Assembly: GCF_013387475.1 (NCBI RefSeq)
Contig: NZ_VWNB01000008.1
Span: 62,001-126,000 of the forward strand
Source of the DNA: Mariprofundus sp. KV
GTDB lineage: Bacteria; Pseudomonadota; Zetaproteobacteria; Mariprofundales; Mariprofundaceae
Reading direction: 5' to 3'
DNA: 64,000 nt
The notes beneath the pieces are model-generated. The model saw only the letters and a program-made list of their open reading frames with translations. It was not told the origin of the DNA and ran no database searches. Positions 34,910 through 44,677 of this stretch are shown here, in pieces. The position numbers were made by a program, and so were the translations under genes. The first letter of the stretch is position 1. Every line of letters starts with the position of its first letter.

Positions 34910-36103
34910 TTAAATCCTTACTGCCTTGAGGCGGCGGGCAAGCTCTGCAGCGGCTTCGGGGCCATCGACAAGGGCTGCACGAATGTAACCTGAGCCGGGG
35001 TTGATGCCCAGCGCATCCGCAGCAGCCAGATAGCTGCCCGGTAGTATTGTTACCGCCTGCTGCTCATAGGCAGCCCTGGCAAAGGCCTCATCATCAGCAA
35101 CCGGCAGCCAGACAAAAAACGAGCCGGCTGGTATCTGACCGCCGAAAATATCGAAAAAGGCCTTCAGACTCTGACGGTAAACATCCAGATGCTCCTCTAC
35201 GTGCTTCTCATCTGACCATGCAGCAGCAGCCACGTGCTGAAGCGGCAGAGGTGTAGCAGGCCCTGTATAACTGCGTAGCTTGGTGAAGCGTTTAATCAGC
35301 TCTGCATCGCCTGCAATCAGCCCTGATCGCATGCCGGGCAGCGCAGAGCGCTTGGAGAGTGAATTCATCACCAGACAGCGAGAGAAACCTTTACGGCCAA
35401 GCTTCTCAGCCACCTGTAGCAGGCCAACAGGTTTATCCTGCCAGTAGATCTCGGAATAACACTCATCCGAAACAACATAAAAATCATACTTATCGGCAAG
35501 CGCCAGCAGCTCAGCGTAATAGGCCTCATCAGCTATCCAGCCGGTCGGGTTGGATGGTGAGCAGACATAGACCAGCGCGGTTCTTCGCCAGATATCCTCT
35601 TCAACACCACTCAAATCAGGCGCAAAACCGGTTTCACTGTTGCATGCCAGCAGCCAGGGATCAGCTCCTGCGGTATAGGCAGCACCCAGATAGATCTGGT
35701 ACATCGGGTTGGGCATCATCACAACGGGCCTGTCATCGGCGGCGCAGTCAGGGTTTACCAGAGCATGCGCGATGGCAAACAGCGCTTCGCGGGTGCCGTT
35801 GGCAGTTAATACCTGTGTGGCCGGATCAACGTTTGTCAGTCCATAGCGGCGCATCAACCAGTTGGCAATCGCCCCCCGCAGCTCCAAACCACCGATGGTC
35901 GAGGGGTATTTGGAAAAGCCGCCGATATGGCTGTTGAGGGTATCTGCGACAAAGGCTGGCAGCGGCAGGCGCGGTTCACCTGCGCCGGCATCAATATGAG
36001 GCAGATCGGGATTGGCCGTGATATCCCCAAAGAGCTGCTTCAGACGCTCAAACGGGTAAGCGCCCAGCTGTTCAAGGCGAGCCTGATGTGATTTCTCCTG
36101 CAT
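34910..36103 (-). CDS. dapC: Succinyldiaminopimelate transaminase
   Basis: This class I aminotransferase shows the fold's markers: TANGTREALFAIAHAL (near 100), the PLP-lysine block NSLSKRSALPGMRSGLIAG (near 236), and an arginine near the C-terminus. The pathway step is conversion of succinyl-amino-ketopimelate to succinyl-diaminopimelate. Neighbouring dap genes support the assignment. I place the start at 36103, after the lipoprotein stop (TGATCATG), instead of the longer in-frame start inside that gene, giving 397 residues. Confidence 0.85.
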   Translation of the reverse strand: MQEKSHQARLEQLGAYPFERLKQLFGDITANPDLPHIDAGAGEPRLPLPAFVADTLNSHIGGFSKYPSTIGGLELRGAIANWLMRRYGLTNVDPATQVLTANGTREALFAIAHALVNPDCAADDRPVVMMPNPMYQIYLGAAYTAGADPWLLACNSETGFAPDLSGVEEDIWRRTALVYVCSPSNPTGWIADEAYYAELLALADKYDFYVVSDECYSEIYWQDKPVGLLQVAEKLGRKGFSRCLVMNSLSKRSALPGMRSGLIAGDAELIKRFTKLRSYTGPATPLPLQHVAAAAWSDEKHVEEHLDVYRQSLKAFFDIFGGQIPAGSFFVWLPVADDEAFARAAYEQQAVTILPGSYLAAADALGINPGSGYIRAALVDGPEAAAELARRLKAVRI

Positions 36104-36105
36104 GA

Positions 36106-36540
36106 TCAGTCGCCTAGCGGGTCGTGATATTTGGCGCGCATGGTCTTGCTCCATGGTCCGATATTGCCATCAATGTCATAAGCGCGGATGCGGAAGAGAT
36201 ACTCCTGATCTTTGGTCGTCAACGTGATCATCTTATTGATCGGTTTCTCGAGCAGCTTTGGGCTGGGGGTCTGATCCTGATAGCGGCGCCAGAATCCCGG
36301 ACACTTGCAGTAGGGATCCTCTACGGTGCGGTCAATCTGATAACCGACACCGGCCGGATTGCCTTGAAGTGAGAAGTTCATGTGCACCAGCGCAATTTCA
36401 GCCTTATAGACCATATTAACGATTTCCGGCTTGATGTCGGCTGAGCTTATTTGTGGTGCCTCTTTGCGGCCACAGCCGCCAAGCAGCAGTACTGCAAGCA
36501 TCAGCATGGTCAGGGTGTGAAACAGACGATTGGATTTCAT
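36106..36540 (-). CDS. Lipoprotein with fibronectin-like fold, next to argH
   Basis: A short signal peptide ends in the lipobox LLGGC (residues 19-23), so the mature protein is lipid-anchored at the cysteine. The rest resembles a beta-sandwich (YLFRIRAYDIDGNIGPWSK is typical of fibronectin type III ends). It carries a cysteine pair CKC near residue 80. Small lipoproteins commonly sit next to lysA/argH in proteobacteria, but this is longer than those. It starts one base after argH stops (overlap at 36540), so it is part of that operon. Confidence 0.8.
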   Translation of the reverse strand: MKSNRLFHTLTMLMLAVLLLGGCGRKEAPQISSADIKPEIVNMVYKAEIALVHMNFSLQGNPAGVGYQIDRTVEDPYCKCPGFWRRYQDQTPSPKLLEKPINKMITLTTKDQEYLFRIRAYDIDGNIGPWSKTMRAKYHDPLGD

Positions 36541-37919
36541 TAGCTTTTCAGCTCCTTTTTCCAGGTTGCAACCTGAATACGCACCTGGGCAGGTGCTGTG
36601 CCGCCAACATGATCACGTGCTGCCACGCAACTCTCGACTGAAAGTGCGCGCACCATATCCACGCTCAGACGTGCGTCAATGGCACTGCAGGCCGCATCAT
36701 CCATCTCATGCAGTTCAATGTCAGCTTTGATACAGTGGCCGACCGATTTGCCGACGATCTCATGCGCATCCCGGAACGGCACACCTGCACGCACCAGTGC
36801 ATCGGCAAGATCAGTCGCCGTTGCAAAACCGGAGGATGCAGCGCGATGCAGTACCGCTTTGTTAACGGTGATGCCGGGCAGCATGTCACCAAAAACGCGC
36901 AGGCTTCCCTCAAGGTTGTCGAAGGCGTCAAAAATAGCGGTTTTGTCCTCCTGCATATCCTTGTTGTAGGCCAGCGGCAGAGATTTCACCGTGGTGAGGA
37001 TGGCAACCAGACCACCGATAATGCGCCCGGTTTTACCACGCACCAGCTCAGGCATATCGGGATTCTTCTTCTGCGGCATGATTGATGAGCCTGTGCAGAA
37101 AGCATCAGGAAGATCGATAAAGCGGAACTGGGCACTCATCCAGAGGATCAGCTCTTCGGAGAAGCGGGAGAGGTGCACCGCACTGATCGATGCAGCAGCC
37201 AGCAGTTCCATAATAAAGTCACGGTCAGAAACAGCATCGAGAGAGTTGCTGGTCGGGCCATCAAAACCGAGTTCTTTGGCAGTCATAACACGATCAATGG
37301 CGAAGGTGGTGCCAGCCAGTGCAGCTGATCCTAAAGGGCAGCGATTCATGCGTTTTGAGGCGTCAGCAAAGCGACCGGCATCGCGATCAAACATCTCGAC
37401 ATAAGCCAGCAGGTGATGGCCAAGTGTGACTGGCTGTGCTGTCTGCAGGTGGGTGAAGCCGGGCATAATGGTGTCGGCATGTTCATCGGCCAGTGCTACC
37501 AGCACCCTCTGCAGATGACGGATGCGAGCTACGATATCGGCTGTGCGACGACGCAGATAGAGGCGGGTATCGGTAGCAACCTGATCGTTTCTGGAGCGCG
37601 CCGTGTGCAGTCGTTTGCCGGCATCACCGATTTTCTCGGTCAGACGCGCCTCAATATTCATATGCACATCTTCAAGGGCGATGGTGAATTCAAATTCGCC
37701 GCTGTTGATCTCGCCGGTAATCTCATCGAGACCGCGCAGGATCGCGTTACAATCCTCCTGAGAGAGGATGCCCTGTGCCGTCAGCATCTTGGCGTGAGCA
37801 CGTGATCCGGCGATATCTTCGGCATACATGCGGGCATCCACATCAATCGATGCGTTGAATGCTTCTACAAATTCATTGGTAGGGGACTCAAAACGGCCAC
37901 CCCAGGGTTTTTCAGACAT
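36540..37919 (-). CDS. argH: Argininosuccinate lyase
   Basis: ArgH splits argininosuccinate into arginine and fumarate. The superfamily signature [12 protein letters not shown] is present near residue 277, with [17 protein letters not shown] near 152 and [15 protein letters not shown] near 106. I start at the ATG encoding [10 protein letters not shown] (37919); ten additional codons upstream are not family-like. The length is 459 residues. It heads an operon with the lipoprotein and dap genes, joining arginine and lysine synthesis. Confidence 0.97.
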   Translation of the reverse strand: MSEKPWGGRFESPTNEFVEAFNASIDVDARMYAEDIAGSRAHAKMLTAQGILSQEDCNAILRGLDEITGEINSGEFEFTIALEDVHMNIEARLTEKIGDAGKRLHTARSRNDQVATDTRLYLRRRTADIVARIRHLQRVLVALADEHADTIMPGFTHLQTAQPVTLGHHLLAYVEMFDRDAGRFADASKRMNRCPLGSAALAGTTFAIDRVMTAKELGFDGPTSNSLDAVSDRDFIMELLAAASISAVHLSRFSEELILWMSAQFRFIDLPDAFCTGSSIMPQKKNPDMPELVRGKTGRIIGGLVAILTTVKSLPLAYNKDMQEDKTAIFDAFDNLEGSLRVFGDMLPGITVNKAVLHRAASSGFATATDLADALVRAGVPFRDAHEIVGKSVGHCIKADIELHEMDDAACSAIDARLSVDMVRALSVESCVAARDHVGGTAPAQVRIQVATWKKELKS

Positions 37920-38032
37920 ATTAATTATCCAGTAGCAGTGATCTGGCAACTATAGCTCTGCTTTGTGCGAACGGAAACAGGCACAACTGTTGCAGGAGGC
38001 TGCTCCCCACAGATGAGAGGTTAAACGTGCGC

Positions 38033-38245
38033 TTAATAGTGCGGAGGAGGGGCCTCTTCATCAGGCCGCGCCAGTCCTGAATCACTGCCGCTTTTCATCT
38101 GCTCATGCAGCCGCGACATCGCTTTTTCCAGCCGGTCAATCTGGTTCTGCTGGCGGGTCACCACATCGTTAAGTTCACCAATGAGGTGATCCTGATAGGA
38201 GATTTTGGTTTCCAGTTCAATCAGTCGCTCTTCCATGTCGCGCAC
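38033..38245 (-). CDS. slyX: SlyX family protein
   Basis: The 70-residue protein is the typical SlyX: a coiled coil starting EERLIELETKISYQDHLI and containing LNDVVTRQQNQIDRLE, ending in a proline-rich tail with EAPPPHY. Its function is unknown. It stands alone between srkA and argH. Confidence 0.92.
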   Translation of the reverse strand: MRDMEERLIELETKISYQDHLIGELNDVVTRQQNQIDRLEKAMSRLHEQMKSGSDSGLARPDEEAPPPHY

Positions 38246-38283
38246 TCTACTTTAGCGACTGCACGAATGCAGTACTGATTTGT

Positions 38284-39285
38284 CTATAACCACTGTAGTG
38301 GTGGCTCCTGCATGGCGGCAACCTGCTCTTTGAGCATCAGAATATGCTGTTCCCAGTAGCTCTGCGTATTGAACCAGGGGAATGCATATTTAAAGGCCGG
38401 ATCATCCCAGCGTCGAGCCAGCCAGGCGGCATGATGCATGATGCGCAGGGTTCGTAGCGGTTCAATCAGCGAGAGCTCACGACAGTCGAAATCGCAGAAC
38501 TGACTGTAGGCGGAGAGAAGAATATCGAGGGAACTGCTCATCTGATCAGCTTCACCTGATAAAAACATCCAGAGATCCTGAACGGCAGGGCCCATGCGGG
38601 CATCATCAAAGTCGATGATATAGGGGTTGCCAGCCCCGTGACCGGAGACATCCCAGAGGATATTACCCTGATGACCATCGCCATGCAGGCGGATCAGTTG
38701 CGGGTCAATCGACTCAAAACGGGACTCAACGGTGTCCAGCAGCTCTTCAGCCACCGCCTCATAAGCAGCCTCCAGTTCGAGAGGGATAAAACCGTTTTCG
38801 ATGACAAATTCATATGAAGCATCGCCGAAGGTGTGTACATCCAGTGTCGGCCGGTGCTCAAAATCACGTGTTGCGCCGAGTGCATGGATGCGGCCGATAT
38901 AACGACCGAGTTGCTGCAGCTGCTCCTCACTCTCCAGATCCGGAGCGCGCCCGGCCTTCAGTGGGTAGAGAGAGAAGCGGTGCTCCTCAAAATGAAACAG
39001 TGTCTCTCCTGCAATGGTCAGTGGCGGCACGGCCGGAATATCAAATTCAGTTAGCTCCAGCGTAAACTGGTGCTCTTCATGAATCGCCGCATCACTCCAG
39101 CGGTTGGGGCGATAGAACTTCACCACCAGCGATGGTCCATCCTCAATACCAACCATATAGACACGATTTTCATAGGAGTTGAGCGCCATCTGCTGGCCGT
39201 TGCAGTGGTAGCCTGCACTCTCAACCGCCTGCAGCACCTGCTCAGGGCCAAGATTATAAAACGAGGATGTGGATTCACTTTTCAT
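38284..39285 (-). CDS. srkA: Stress-response serine/threonine kinase SrkA (YihE)
   Basis: SrkA is an aminoglycoside-phosphotransferase-fold kinase that protects cells against stress-induced death. The catalytic loop LIRLHGDGHQGNILWD (near 197) and the metal loop YIIDFDDARMGP (near 219) are intact, and the family-specific N-terminus (YENRVYMVGIEDGPSLVVKFYRP) is present. The 333-residue length fits. The stop is about 40 bases from slyX. Confidence 0.93.
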   Translation of the reverse strand: MKSESTSSFYNLGPEQVLQAVESAGYHCNGQQMALNSYENRVYMVGIEDGPSLVVKFYRPNRWSDAAIHEEHQFTLELTEFDIPAVPPLTIAGETLFHFEEHRFSLYPLKAGRAPDLESEEQLQQLGRYIGRIHALGATRDFEHRPTLDVHTFGDASYEFVIENGFIPLELEAAYEAVAEELLDTVESRFESIDPQLIRLHGDGHQGNILWDVSGHGAGNPYIIDFDDARMGPAVQDLWMFLSGEADQMSSSLDILLSAYSQFCDFDCRELSLIEPLRTLRIMHHAAWLARRWDDPAFKYAFPWFNTQSYWEQHILMLKEQVAAMQEPPLQWL

Positions 39286-39396
39286 GGGCTGAACCTAGCA
39301 GATCGATTGCATGCGGTAGAGATGGCTGTAAAATGCTCGCTTATGTTGTGTTACCCATCACGGTCTGACTCCCTACTCCCCGGCAAGGTTGCAGCT

Positions 39397-40275
39397 ATGA
39401 ACTCTGATCATCTGACCCCCAAACACTCCACACGATTCAATCGTATTCTGTTCACCATGCTGGCCACAGTGCTATTGGCATCATGTGCCAAAGTAGAGCC
39501 GAAGGCGGTCGCGGAAAAGCCTGCAGGGGCGGTTGTGCAAGAGGTGGCCGCGGAAAAACCTGCAGAACCGGTTGTGCAAGAGGCGGTCGCGGAAAAACCT
39601 GCAGAGCCGGCTGTGCAAGAGGTGGTGCAGAAAAAAGCGCCCAAGGTGATGAGTACAGCTGAGAAGAAACGCCGCTTTTTCGCCTACATGAAGCCATTTG
39701 TTGTTGAAGAGAACAATCGCTTGCGGGAACTGCGTGGTCGCCTGCTTGAGATGCGTACCTCGGATGCCTTGGAGTCGTCGGATCTGGAGTGGCTGACGAC
39801 TGTTGCAGCCAGATATAATTTGGAGCTGCAGGGGCAGCCTGATCAGCAGTTCTGGGATAAGCTGTTGAGGCGGGTTGGTGTTGTGCCGGTAGAGATGGCG
39901 CTGGTGCAGGCAGCCAATGAGTCAGCATGGGGTCAGTCCCGTTTCGCCAAAGAGGGAAAAAATTATTTCGGTCAGTGGTGTTACTCGAAGGGGTGCGGCA
40001 TTGTACCCAGCCAGCGTAACGCCGGTTCAACGCATGAGGTGCGTCGTTTTAGTTCGCCGGCAGAATCTGTGCAGGCCTATATCCGGAACATCAATCGCAG
40101 TCGTGCCTATCGCGAATTCCGTCAAATCAGATCGGCATTGCGTCAACAGAAGCAGGCACTGGATGCCGAGAAGCTGGCCATGGGTCTTAAATCATACTCC
40201 GAACGCGGCATGGCTTATGTGAAGACAATTCAGGCGATGATCCGCACCAATCGCAAGCTGATTGCCGGAATCTGA
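39397..40275 (+). CDS. Bax-like glucosaminidase lipoprotein with tandem repeats
   Basis: The C-terminal domain matches the Bax/FlgJ-type glucosaminidase that cuts peptidoglycan: ALVQAANESAWGQSRFAKEG carries the catalytic glutamate, followed by NYFGQWCYSKGCG. The N-terminus has a lipoprotein signal peptide (LFTMLATVLLASCAK, lipobox LASC). Between them lies a linker of three 13-residue repeats based on EKPAEPVVQE, encoded by 39-base units at 39505-39621. I chose the ATG at 39397, which gives 292 residues; the frame is open far upstream but without membrane or lipobox logic. It would act in the periplasm. Confidence 0.85.
   Translation: MNSDHLTPKHSTRFNRILFTMLATVLLASCAKVEPKAVAEKPAGAVVQEVAAEKPAEPVVQEAVAEKPAEPAVQEVVQKKAPKVMSTAEKKRRFFAYMKPFVVEENNRLRELRGRLLEMRTSDALESSDLEWLTTVAARYNLELQGQPDQQFWDKLLRRVGVVPVEMALVQAANESAWGQSRFAKEGKNYFGQWCYSKGCGIVPSQRNAGSTHEVRRFSSPAESVQAYIRNINRSRAYREFRQIRSALRQQKQALDAEKLAMGLKSYSERGMAYVKTIQAMIRTNRKLIAGI
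39505..39621 (+). repeat. Three tandem 39-bp repeats inside the Bax-like gene
   Basis: Units start at 39505, 39544 and 39583. Each encodes A/V-V/A-A-E-K-P-A-G/E-A/P-V/A-V-Q-E and they differ by a few bases. They form the alanine/proline/glutamate-rich linker between the lipid anchor and the enzyme domain. Confidence 0.9.
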
Positions 40276-40300
40276 TTGTTAGAGCCTGTTGTTGCCTTGA

Positions 40301-40801
40301 TCAGACTGTGATGCGCTCCATGGTGATAAAGGCGTAGGCATACAGATTCTTCTCATCTGGAAGATACTCTTCGCGGCTGGTCTCTCGCCATAAGCTGAGA
40401 TCAAACTCGGGGAACCATGCATCACCCTCAAAGCTGCCGTCGATCTCGGTAATATAGAGCCGATCTGCCTGATCCAGCAGCAGTGCGTAGATCTCTGCGC
40501 CACCCATCACCATAATTTCATCGGCATCCGCTACTTCCGCCAGTGCCTCATCAATGGAGTGAATGACCGTACAGCCCTCAATGTTCAGGTCGGATTGACG
40601 GGTAAGGATCAGATTGGTACGGCCGGGCAGAGGGCGACCGATTGACTCGTAGGTTTTGCGCCCCATCAGAATCGGTTTGCCCATCGTGCTTTTTTTGAAC
40701 CAGGCCATGTCGGCAGGCAGACGCCACGGCAGCCCGTTCTCTTTGCCGATCAGTCGGTTGCGATCCATGCCCCAGATCAGGGAGATCATTGGTTTGCTCA
40801 T
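40301..40801 (-). CDS. folA: Dihydrofolate reductase
   Basis: FolA reduces dihydrofolate with NADPH. The N-terminal ISLIWGMDRNRLIGKENGLPW carries the active-site loop with tryptophan, PILMGRKTYESIG binds NADPH, and IMVMGGAEIYALLL is the second cofactor loop. The length of 166 residues is typical. It lies near thyA, which generates its substrate, though the Dyp peroxidase gene separates them. Confidence 0.96.
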   Translation of the reverse strand: MSKPMISLIWGMDRNRLIGKENGLPWRLPADMAWFKKSTMGKPILMGRKTYESIGRPLPGRTNLILTRQSDLNIEGCTVIHSIDEALAEVADADEIMVMGGAEIYALLLDQADRLYITEIDGSFEGDAWFPEFDLSLWRETSREEYLPDEKNLYAYAFITMERITV

Positions 40802-40853
40802 TGGCCAAGGCTCAGGAAATCAGCCGCCGATTGCAACGGCTTTAGCGTTGGCA

Positions 40854-41735
40854 CTATAACCCCAGCCTGCGCAGATCGAGCTTCCCATTGAGCATAGGGG
40901 GGCACCAGAAATAACTGCCGGTTACCGGTGTGGTAAAGCTGAACAGGGCATCAATTTCTCCATCATCGGCTCCGACCATGCGCTCCAGTAGTGCTTCAAA
41001 GGCATCAAAGCTGTGGCCGAAGGCAACAAAAACCAGCCCTTCATGGGCGGCGTCAGCCCAGGGCATGGAGCGGCGAACGACAAAGGCTTCAGGGCTGAAA
41101 TCCTCCTGTGCCGTGCGTTTGACATGGGCAGTACGGGGAGCATCTTCGAGCTCTTCATTGTCGGATTTGCGCCGGCCAATGGTCTCATCCTGTTCTAATT
41201 GAGGGCGGGAGAGGAAATCATCGAGATTGTGCACCCACTGCTGCACTGCCACAAAGCTTGAGCCATCCATGCCTGCTCCTGCTCCTGCTACAATCGCGCA
41301 TTTCAGCGCCTCTTCATCGACCGGATTCTCCGTGCCATCCTCATAACCGGTGAGATCTCGACCGATATCATAGCGGAAGCCGTCTATAATCTGATCGCAG
41401 ATAAAGCCGTCCGCCAGCAGGTTGACCAGTTGATGTGTCCGATGCACCAGCGCACCGCGATCATCCCCGCGCAGCCAGCACCAGAGATCACTGTGTGTGG
41501 CAGGAACCTCAACCAGCGCATCCTCAAAGATCGGGAAGCTGGTTAATCCGGCCACCTCTGTTGCAACGGCTTCGGTTACCGATGCGCCGATGCCGACAAC
41601 AGTAGCATCACCATCAGCAAATCCAGCCAGCTGCCGCAGCGCCTCTTTCAGGTCACCATCGGCATCGATAGAGAAGCTAAGATAACGTGCCTGTGCAGGC
41701 ACATCGGCGAGAATGCCGGTTTGATAACTGCTCAT
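40854..41735 (-). CDS. Dyp-type peroxidase (YfeX-like)
   Basis: Dye-decolorising peroxidases are heme enzymes. The diagnostic GXXDG motif appears as GYEDGTENP (near residue 142). The heme-proximal histidine is probably in TAHVKRTAQEDF (near 212), followed by VVRRSMPWAD. I start at the ATG at 41735, six bases after GGAGGTG; the upstream extension in frame is not family-like. The length is 293 residues, fitting the YfeX/EfeB-like short group without a Tat signal, so it is probably cytoplasmic. Confidence 0.9.
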   Translation of the reverse strand: MSSYQTGILADVPAQARYLSFSIDADGDLKEALRQLAGFADGDATVVGIGASVTEAVATEVAGLTSFPIFEDALVEVPATHSDLWCWLRGDDRGALVHRTHQLVNLLADGFICDQIIDGFRYDIGRDLTGYEDGTENPVDEEALKCAIVAGAGAGMDGSSFVAVQQWVHNLDDFLSRPQLEQDETIGRRKSDNEELEDAPRTAHVKRTAQEDFSPEAFVVRRSMPWADAAHEGLVFVAFGHSFDAFEALLERMVGADDGEIDALFSFTTPVTGSYFWCPPMLNGKLDLRRLGL

Positions 41736-41770
41736 CGGGTCACCTCCTGACCTTCTCCAAAGAGTGCTTT

Positions 41771-42604
41771 CTATATCGCAATCGGGGCACGAATGCCGGG
41801 ATGGCACTCATAATTGATCAGTTCAAAATCGTCATAGGTGAAGTCGAAGATGTTTTTAACATCGGGATTGATCTTCATGGTTGGCAGGGTGAAGGGTTCG
41901 CGGGCCAGCTGTGTCTCTACCTGCTCCATGTGGTTGGAGTAGAGGTGGGCATCACCGAAGGTGTGTACAAAATCACCGGGCTCCAGGTCACACACCTGTG
42001 CAACCATCATAGTAAACAGAGCGTAGGATGCGATATTAAAAGGCACGCCGAGGAAGATATCGGCACTGCGCTGGTAGAGCTGGCAGGAGAGTTTGCCGTC
42101 GGCGACATAAAACTGGAAAAAGGTGTGGCAGGGAGGCAGTGCCATTTTGCCATTGGCGACATTGGCCTGTGGCGAGATCGACTCATCCGGCAGGTCAGCG
42201 ACATTCCATGCCGATACAATCAGGCGGCGTGAATTGGGCTTGGTTTTGATCTGTTCGATCAGTTCCGAGATCTGGTCGACAAGACGGCCATCAGGTGTAG
42301 CCCAGTTGCGCCACTGGAAACCATAAACCGGGCCGAGTGATCCATCTTCAGTCGCCCACTCATTCCAGATTGAAACACCGTTGTCGGTCAGATAGCGGGT
42401 GTTGGTATCTCCGCTGAGAAACCAGAGAAGTTCATGAATGATCGATTTCAGGTGCACCTTTTTGGTGGTGACCAGCGGGAACCCTTCAGAAAGATCAAAG
42501 CGCATCTGGTAGCCGAATACCGATTTGGTGCCGGTGCCGGTGCGGTCACCCTTCTGGTTGCCGTGATCGCGCACATGGCGCATTAAATCTAGATAGGCCT
42601 TCAT
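41771..42604 (-). CDS. thyA: Thymidylate synthase
   Basis: ThyA methylates dUMP to dTMP using methylenetetrahydrofolate and yields dihydrofolate. The catalytic cysteine segment [12 protein letters not shown] is present (near residue 158), with the dUMP-binding [22 protein letters not shown] right after it. The length of 277 residues is typical. GAGGGGAAAC precedes the ATG. It pairs functionally with folA nearby. Confidence 0.97.
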   Translation of the reverse strand: MKAYLDLMRHVRDHGNQKGDRTGTGTKSVFGYQMRFDLSEGFPLVTTKKVHLKSIIHELLWFLSGDTNTRYLTDNGVSIWNEWATEDGSLGPVYGFQWRNWATPDGRLVDQISELIEQIKTKPNSRRLIVSAWNVADLPDESISPQANVANGKMALPPCHTFFQFYVADGKLSCQLYQRSADIFLGVPFNIASYALFTMMVAQVCDLEPGDFVHTFGDAHLYSNHMEQVETQLAREPFTLPTMKINPDVKNIFDFTYDDFELINYECHPGIRAPIAI

Positions 42605-42730
42605 GTTTCCCCTCGCCTGCTGAAATCAATTTGGATATGATGCCGTCACCTGCCGTTCACGGCAATTATGGATACTCTCAAAGTATCCATGCAGGCCACG
42701 GAAGGCCTGTCAAACTGATGTGAGGTGACC

Positions 42731-43012
42731 ATGCTGATCCGTTCGATTTTCCTGATGACACTGCTGCTAAGTGCAAACAGCGCATGGGCTGAGCCAAAAA
42801 GCGCCACCGACAAGATTGTCGATCGCTTTCTTGAGTTGGATCAGGATGCAAGTGAAGGTGTTTCACTCGATGAGTATCTGCTGATGGTCAATGAGCGCGC
42901 CAAGGATCGCTTTAAAGAGATAGATGCCAATCGTGATGGCGAAGTGACAGACCCGGAATACCGCGACTTCTGGCAGCAGAAAAAAGCCCAGTGGTATCGT
43001 CTGGAACGCTAG
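42731..43012 (+). CDS. Exported EF-hand calcium-binding protein
   Basis: A signal peptide (about residues 1-20, ending in WAEP) is followed by two EF-hand loops, DQDASEGVSLDE and DANRDGEVTDPE, each with the expected acidic ligand spacing. The mature protein is about 70 residues and should bind calcium in the periplasm. I start at the ATG at 42731 behind GAGGTG. It is convergent with the HPP gene and has no obvious operon partner. Confidence 0.85.
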   Translation: MLIRSIFLMTLLLSANSAWAEPKSATDKIVDRFLELDQDASEGVSLDEYLLMVNERAKDRFKEIDANRDGEVTDPEYRDFWQQKKAQWYRLER

Positions 43013-43015
43013 CTT

Positions 43016-43738
43016 TTATTGACCGGGCTTATTCACACCTTTTTTTACTTCAGTTGAATTGTCATATTCACTGGCCAGCAGATAAATTCGGTTTAAATCC
43101 TCTTCACTGATATCAATGAAAGAATCAATCTCTCTTAAAGCATGCTCGATGCTTTGATGCGAGAGCATGGGTGACTCGTTGGCGGTCGTACTGTTTTTTG
43201 CCTCGACTTTAGCCAGTCTGGCCGGGTATCGCCGCCATTTGAACAGCAAGTTAAACAGGACTGCAACCGAAAAAATAACCAGCACATTGAGCAGTACCGG
43301 TGTAATAACATATTGAAAACCGAGTGAATCGACTGCTGATCCACTAACCACAGCTGAGAGTGCTGTAGCGCCACCTGGTGGATGAATGCATTTCAGGTAA
43401 TACATGAGGGTTACGGATAACCCGACAGCCGCTGCGGCGGCGATAAATGTATCCGGAACAGACTGGGCACAGCTGACGCCAGCAAAGGCGGAGATCATAT
43501 TGCCGCCAAACAGTGGCCAGGGTTGTGACAATGGACCATGCGGCACAGAAAACAGCAGTACAGCTGCAGCACCCATTGAGGTAACAAGCAGAAGTGCATC
43601 TTCACCTAGGATCAGAAAGCTGATGTTATAGATGGCGAAAATGGCGATGAAAGCACCGATGCCGGATATAAGTTTTTCGCTATGACTGGAAGGGTTGAGC
43701 TCGATGCCAATGAGATCAGTTAGCGGTGATTTTCTCAT
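43016..43738 (-). CDS. HPP family membrane protein
   Basis: The protein has about four membrane helices with the HPP motif visible as KCIHPPGGATALSAVVSGS (near residue 116) and an early GAAAVLLFSVPHGPLSQPW segment. Members have been linked to nitrite transport in plants and cyanobacteria; the substrate here is unknown. The cytoplasmic C-terminal tail (about residues 165-240) is hydrophilic, with no CBS domain. AAGGAG lies ten bases before the ATG. Confidence 0.88.
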   Translation of the reverse strand: MRKSPLTDLIGIELNPSSHSEKLISGIGAFIAIFAIYNISFLILGEDALLLVTSMGAAAVLLFSVPHGPLSQPWPLFGGNMISAFAGVSCAQSVPDTFIAAAAAVGLSVTLMYYLKCIHPPGGATALSAVVSGSAVDSLGFQYVITPVLLNVLVIFSVAVLFNLLFKWRRYPARLAKVEAKNSTTANESPMLSHQSIEHALREIDSFIDISEEDLNRIYLLASEYDNSTEVKKGVNKPGQ

Positions 43739-43768
43739 GCGTTCTGCTCTCCTTAAGCTGCAGTGGTA

Positions 43769-44677
43769 TTAACGGGTTACACGCAGATGGATGACAAAAT
43801 CTCTTTTGCCGATAGTAGAGCGTCCGGCGAGCAGGGCGGTGCCGAGTCTGCCTGCTTCGTTGCTCGATGCTGCAATGGTGACGGTCTTATCCAGTGGAAT
43901 GGTCACCTCGGTAGAGGCTCCGGCAATCTCAATGACCGGATTATTTTGCAGTTGCGGCGAGGCATTCAGGCGCATGTTGGCATTGGGTGAGGGCGGGGTG
44001 GCAGGATTTCTGGCCGTACCAAGATCAATCAGCATCTCATGGTTGCCGGTTACCTGTGGTTCCAGTCGCTGCATCCACGGGGTGATGCGTACGCGCACCT
44101 GATCTGTGCCGACCGGCCATGCAATGACATTGAATCCCGAGGTGATCGGAACCATCTCGACACTGTTGGCTTGCACAATGCCATATCCGCTGAGCCAGAG
44201 TCGGGTCTCGCGGCTGAATGAGCGGATTGTGCCGCTCTCCAGTCTGGCCGGTTCAGTTGCACTGATGCGCAGCTGATGCAGATGGGTGCTGTTGTGGCGT
44301 TGACTGTTTTTCCCGAGAGCCAGCTGCACCCAGCCGCCTGGCAGATCGCCAAGTCTGACGGCACCTGAGGCGCGGGCGTTGGAGATGATCTTGCTGCTCA
44401 TATCCTCGATCTCAACCACGGCGGTAAACTGTGGGGTAGGTTGATCCAGTTTTTTAAGCAGTGCTTTTGCTTTGTTGATGTGTTCCCTGTCGTCATCAAT
44501 AACCAGCAGACGACGGGATGGTATCGGGGCGATTTTACCATTAGCGGAGAGCTGGCTGCGTACCGCTGCAGCAGCATCGGAGAGTGGCAGGAAATAGATT
44601 TCGAGTGCTTCGGTGGCTGCCCATGTCGACGTACTCATGCCGCAGAGCAGCAGCAGACTCAGCAGCAGCGGTTTCAC
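43769..44677 (-). CDS. Exported protein with secretin N-domain-like module
   Basis: A signal peptide (LLLSLLLLCGMSTSTWA) leads a domain resembling the N-domains of type II/IV secretins: EIYFLPLSDAAAAVRSQL then KALLKKLDQPTPQF, the small beta-alpha module of GspD/PilQ. The central and C-terminal parts contain repeated beta-strands (about residues 85-300) but no complete secretin barrel. A role as a secretin-related periplasmic factor is inference; no secretion genes are near. It overlaps the CDF transporter gene by four bases and is transcribed after it. Confidence 0.6.
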   Translation of the reverse strand: MKPLLLSLLLLCGMSTSTWAATEALEIYFLPLSDAAAAVRSQLSANGKIAPIPSRRLLVIDDDREHINKAKALLKKLDQPTPQFTAVVEIEDMSSKIISNARASGAVRLGDLPGGWVQLALGKNSQRHNSTHLHQLRISATEPARLESGTIRSFSRETRLWLSGYGIVQANSVEMVPITSGFNVIAWPVGTDQVRVRITPWMQRLEPQVTGNHEMLIDLGTARNPATPPSPNANMRLNASPQLQNNPVIEIAGASTEVTIPLDKTVTIAASSNEAGRLGTALLAGRSTIGKRDFVIHLRVTR

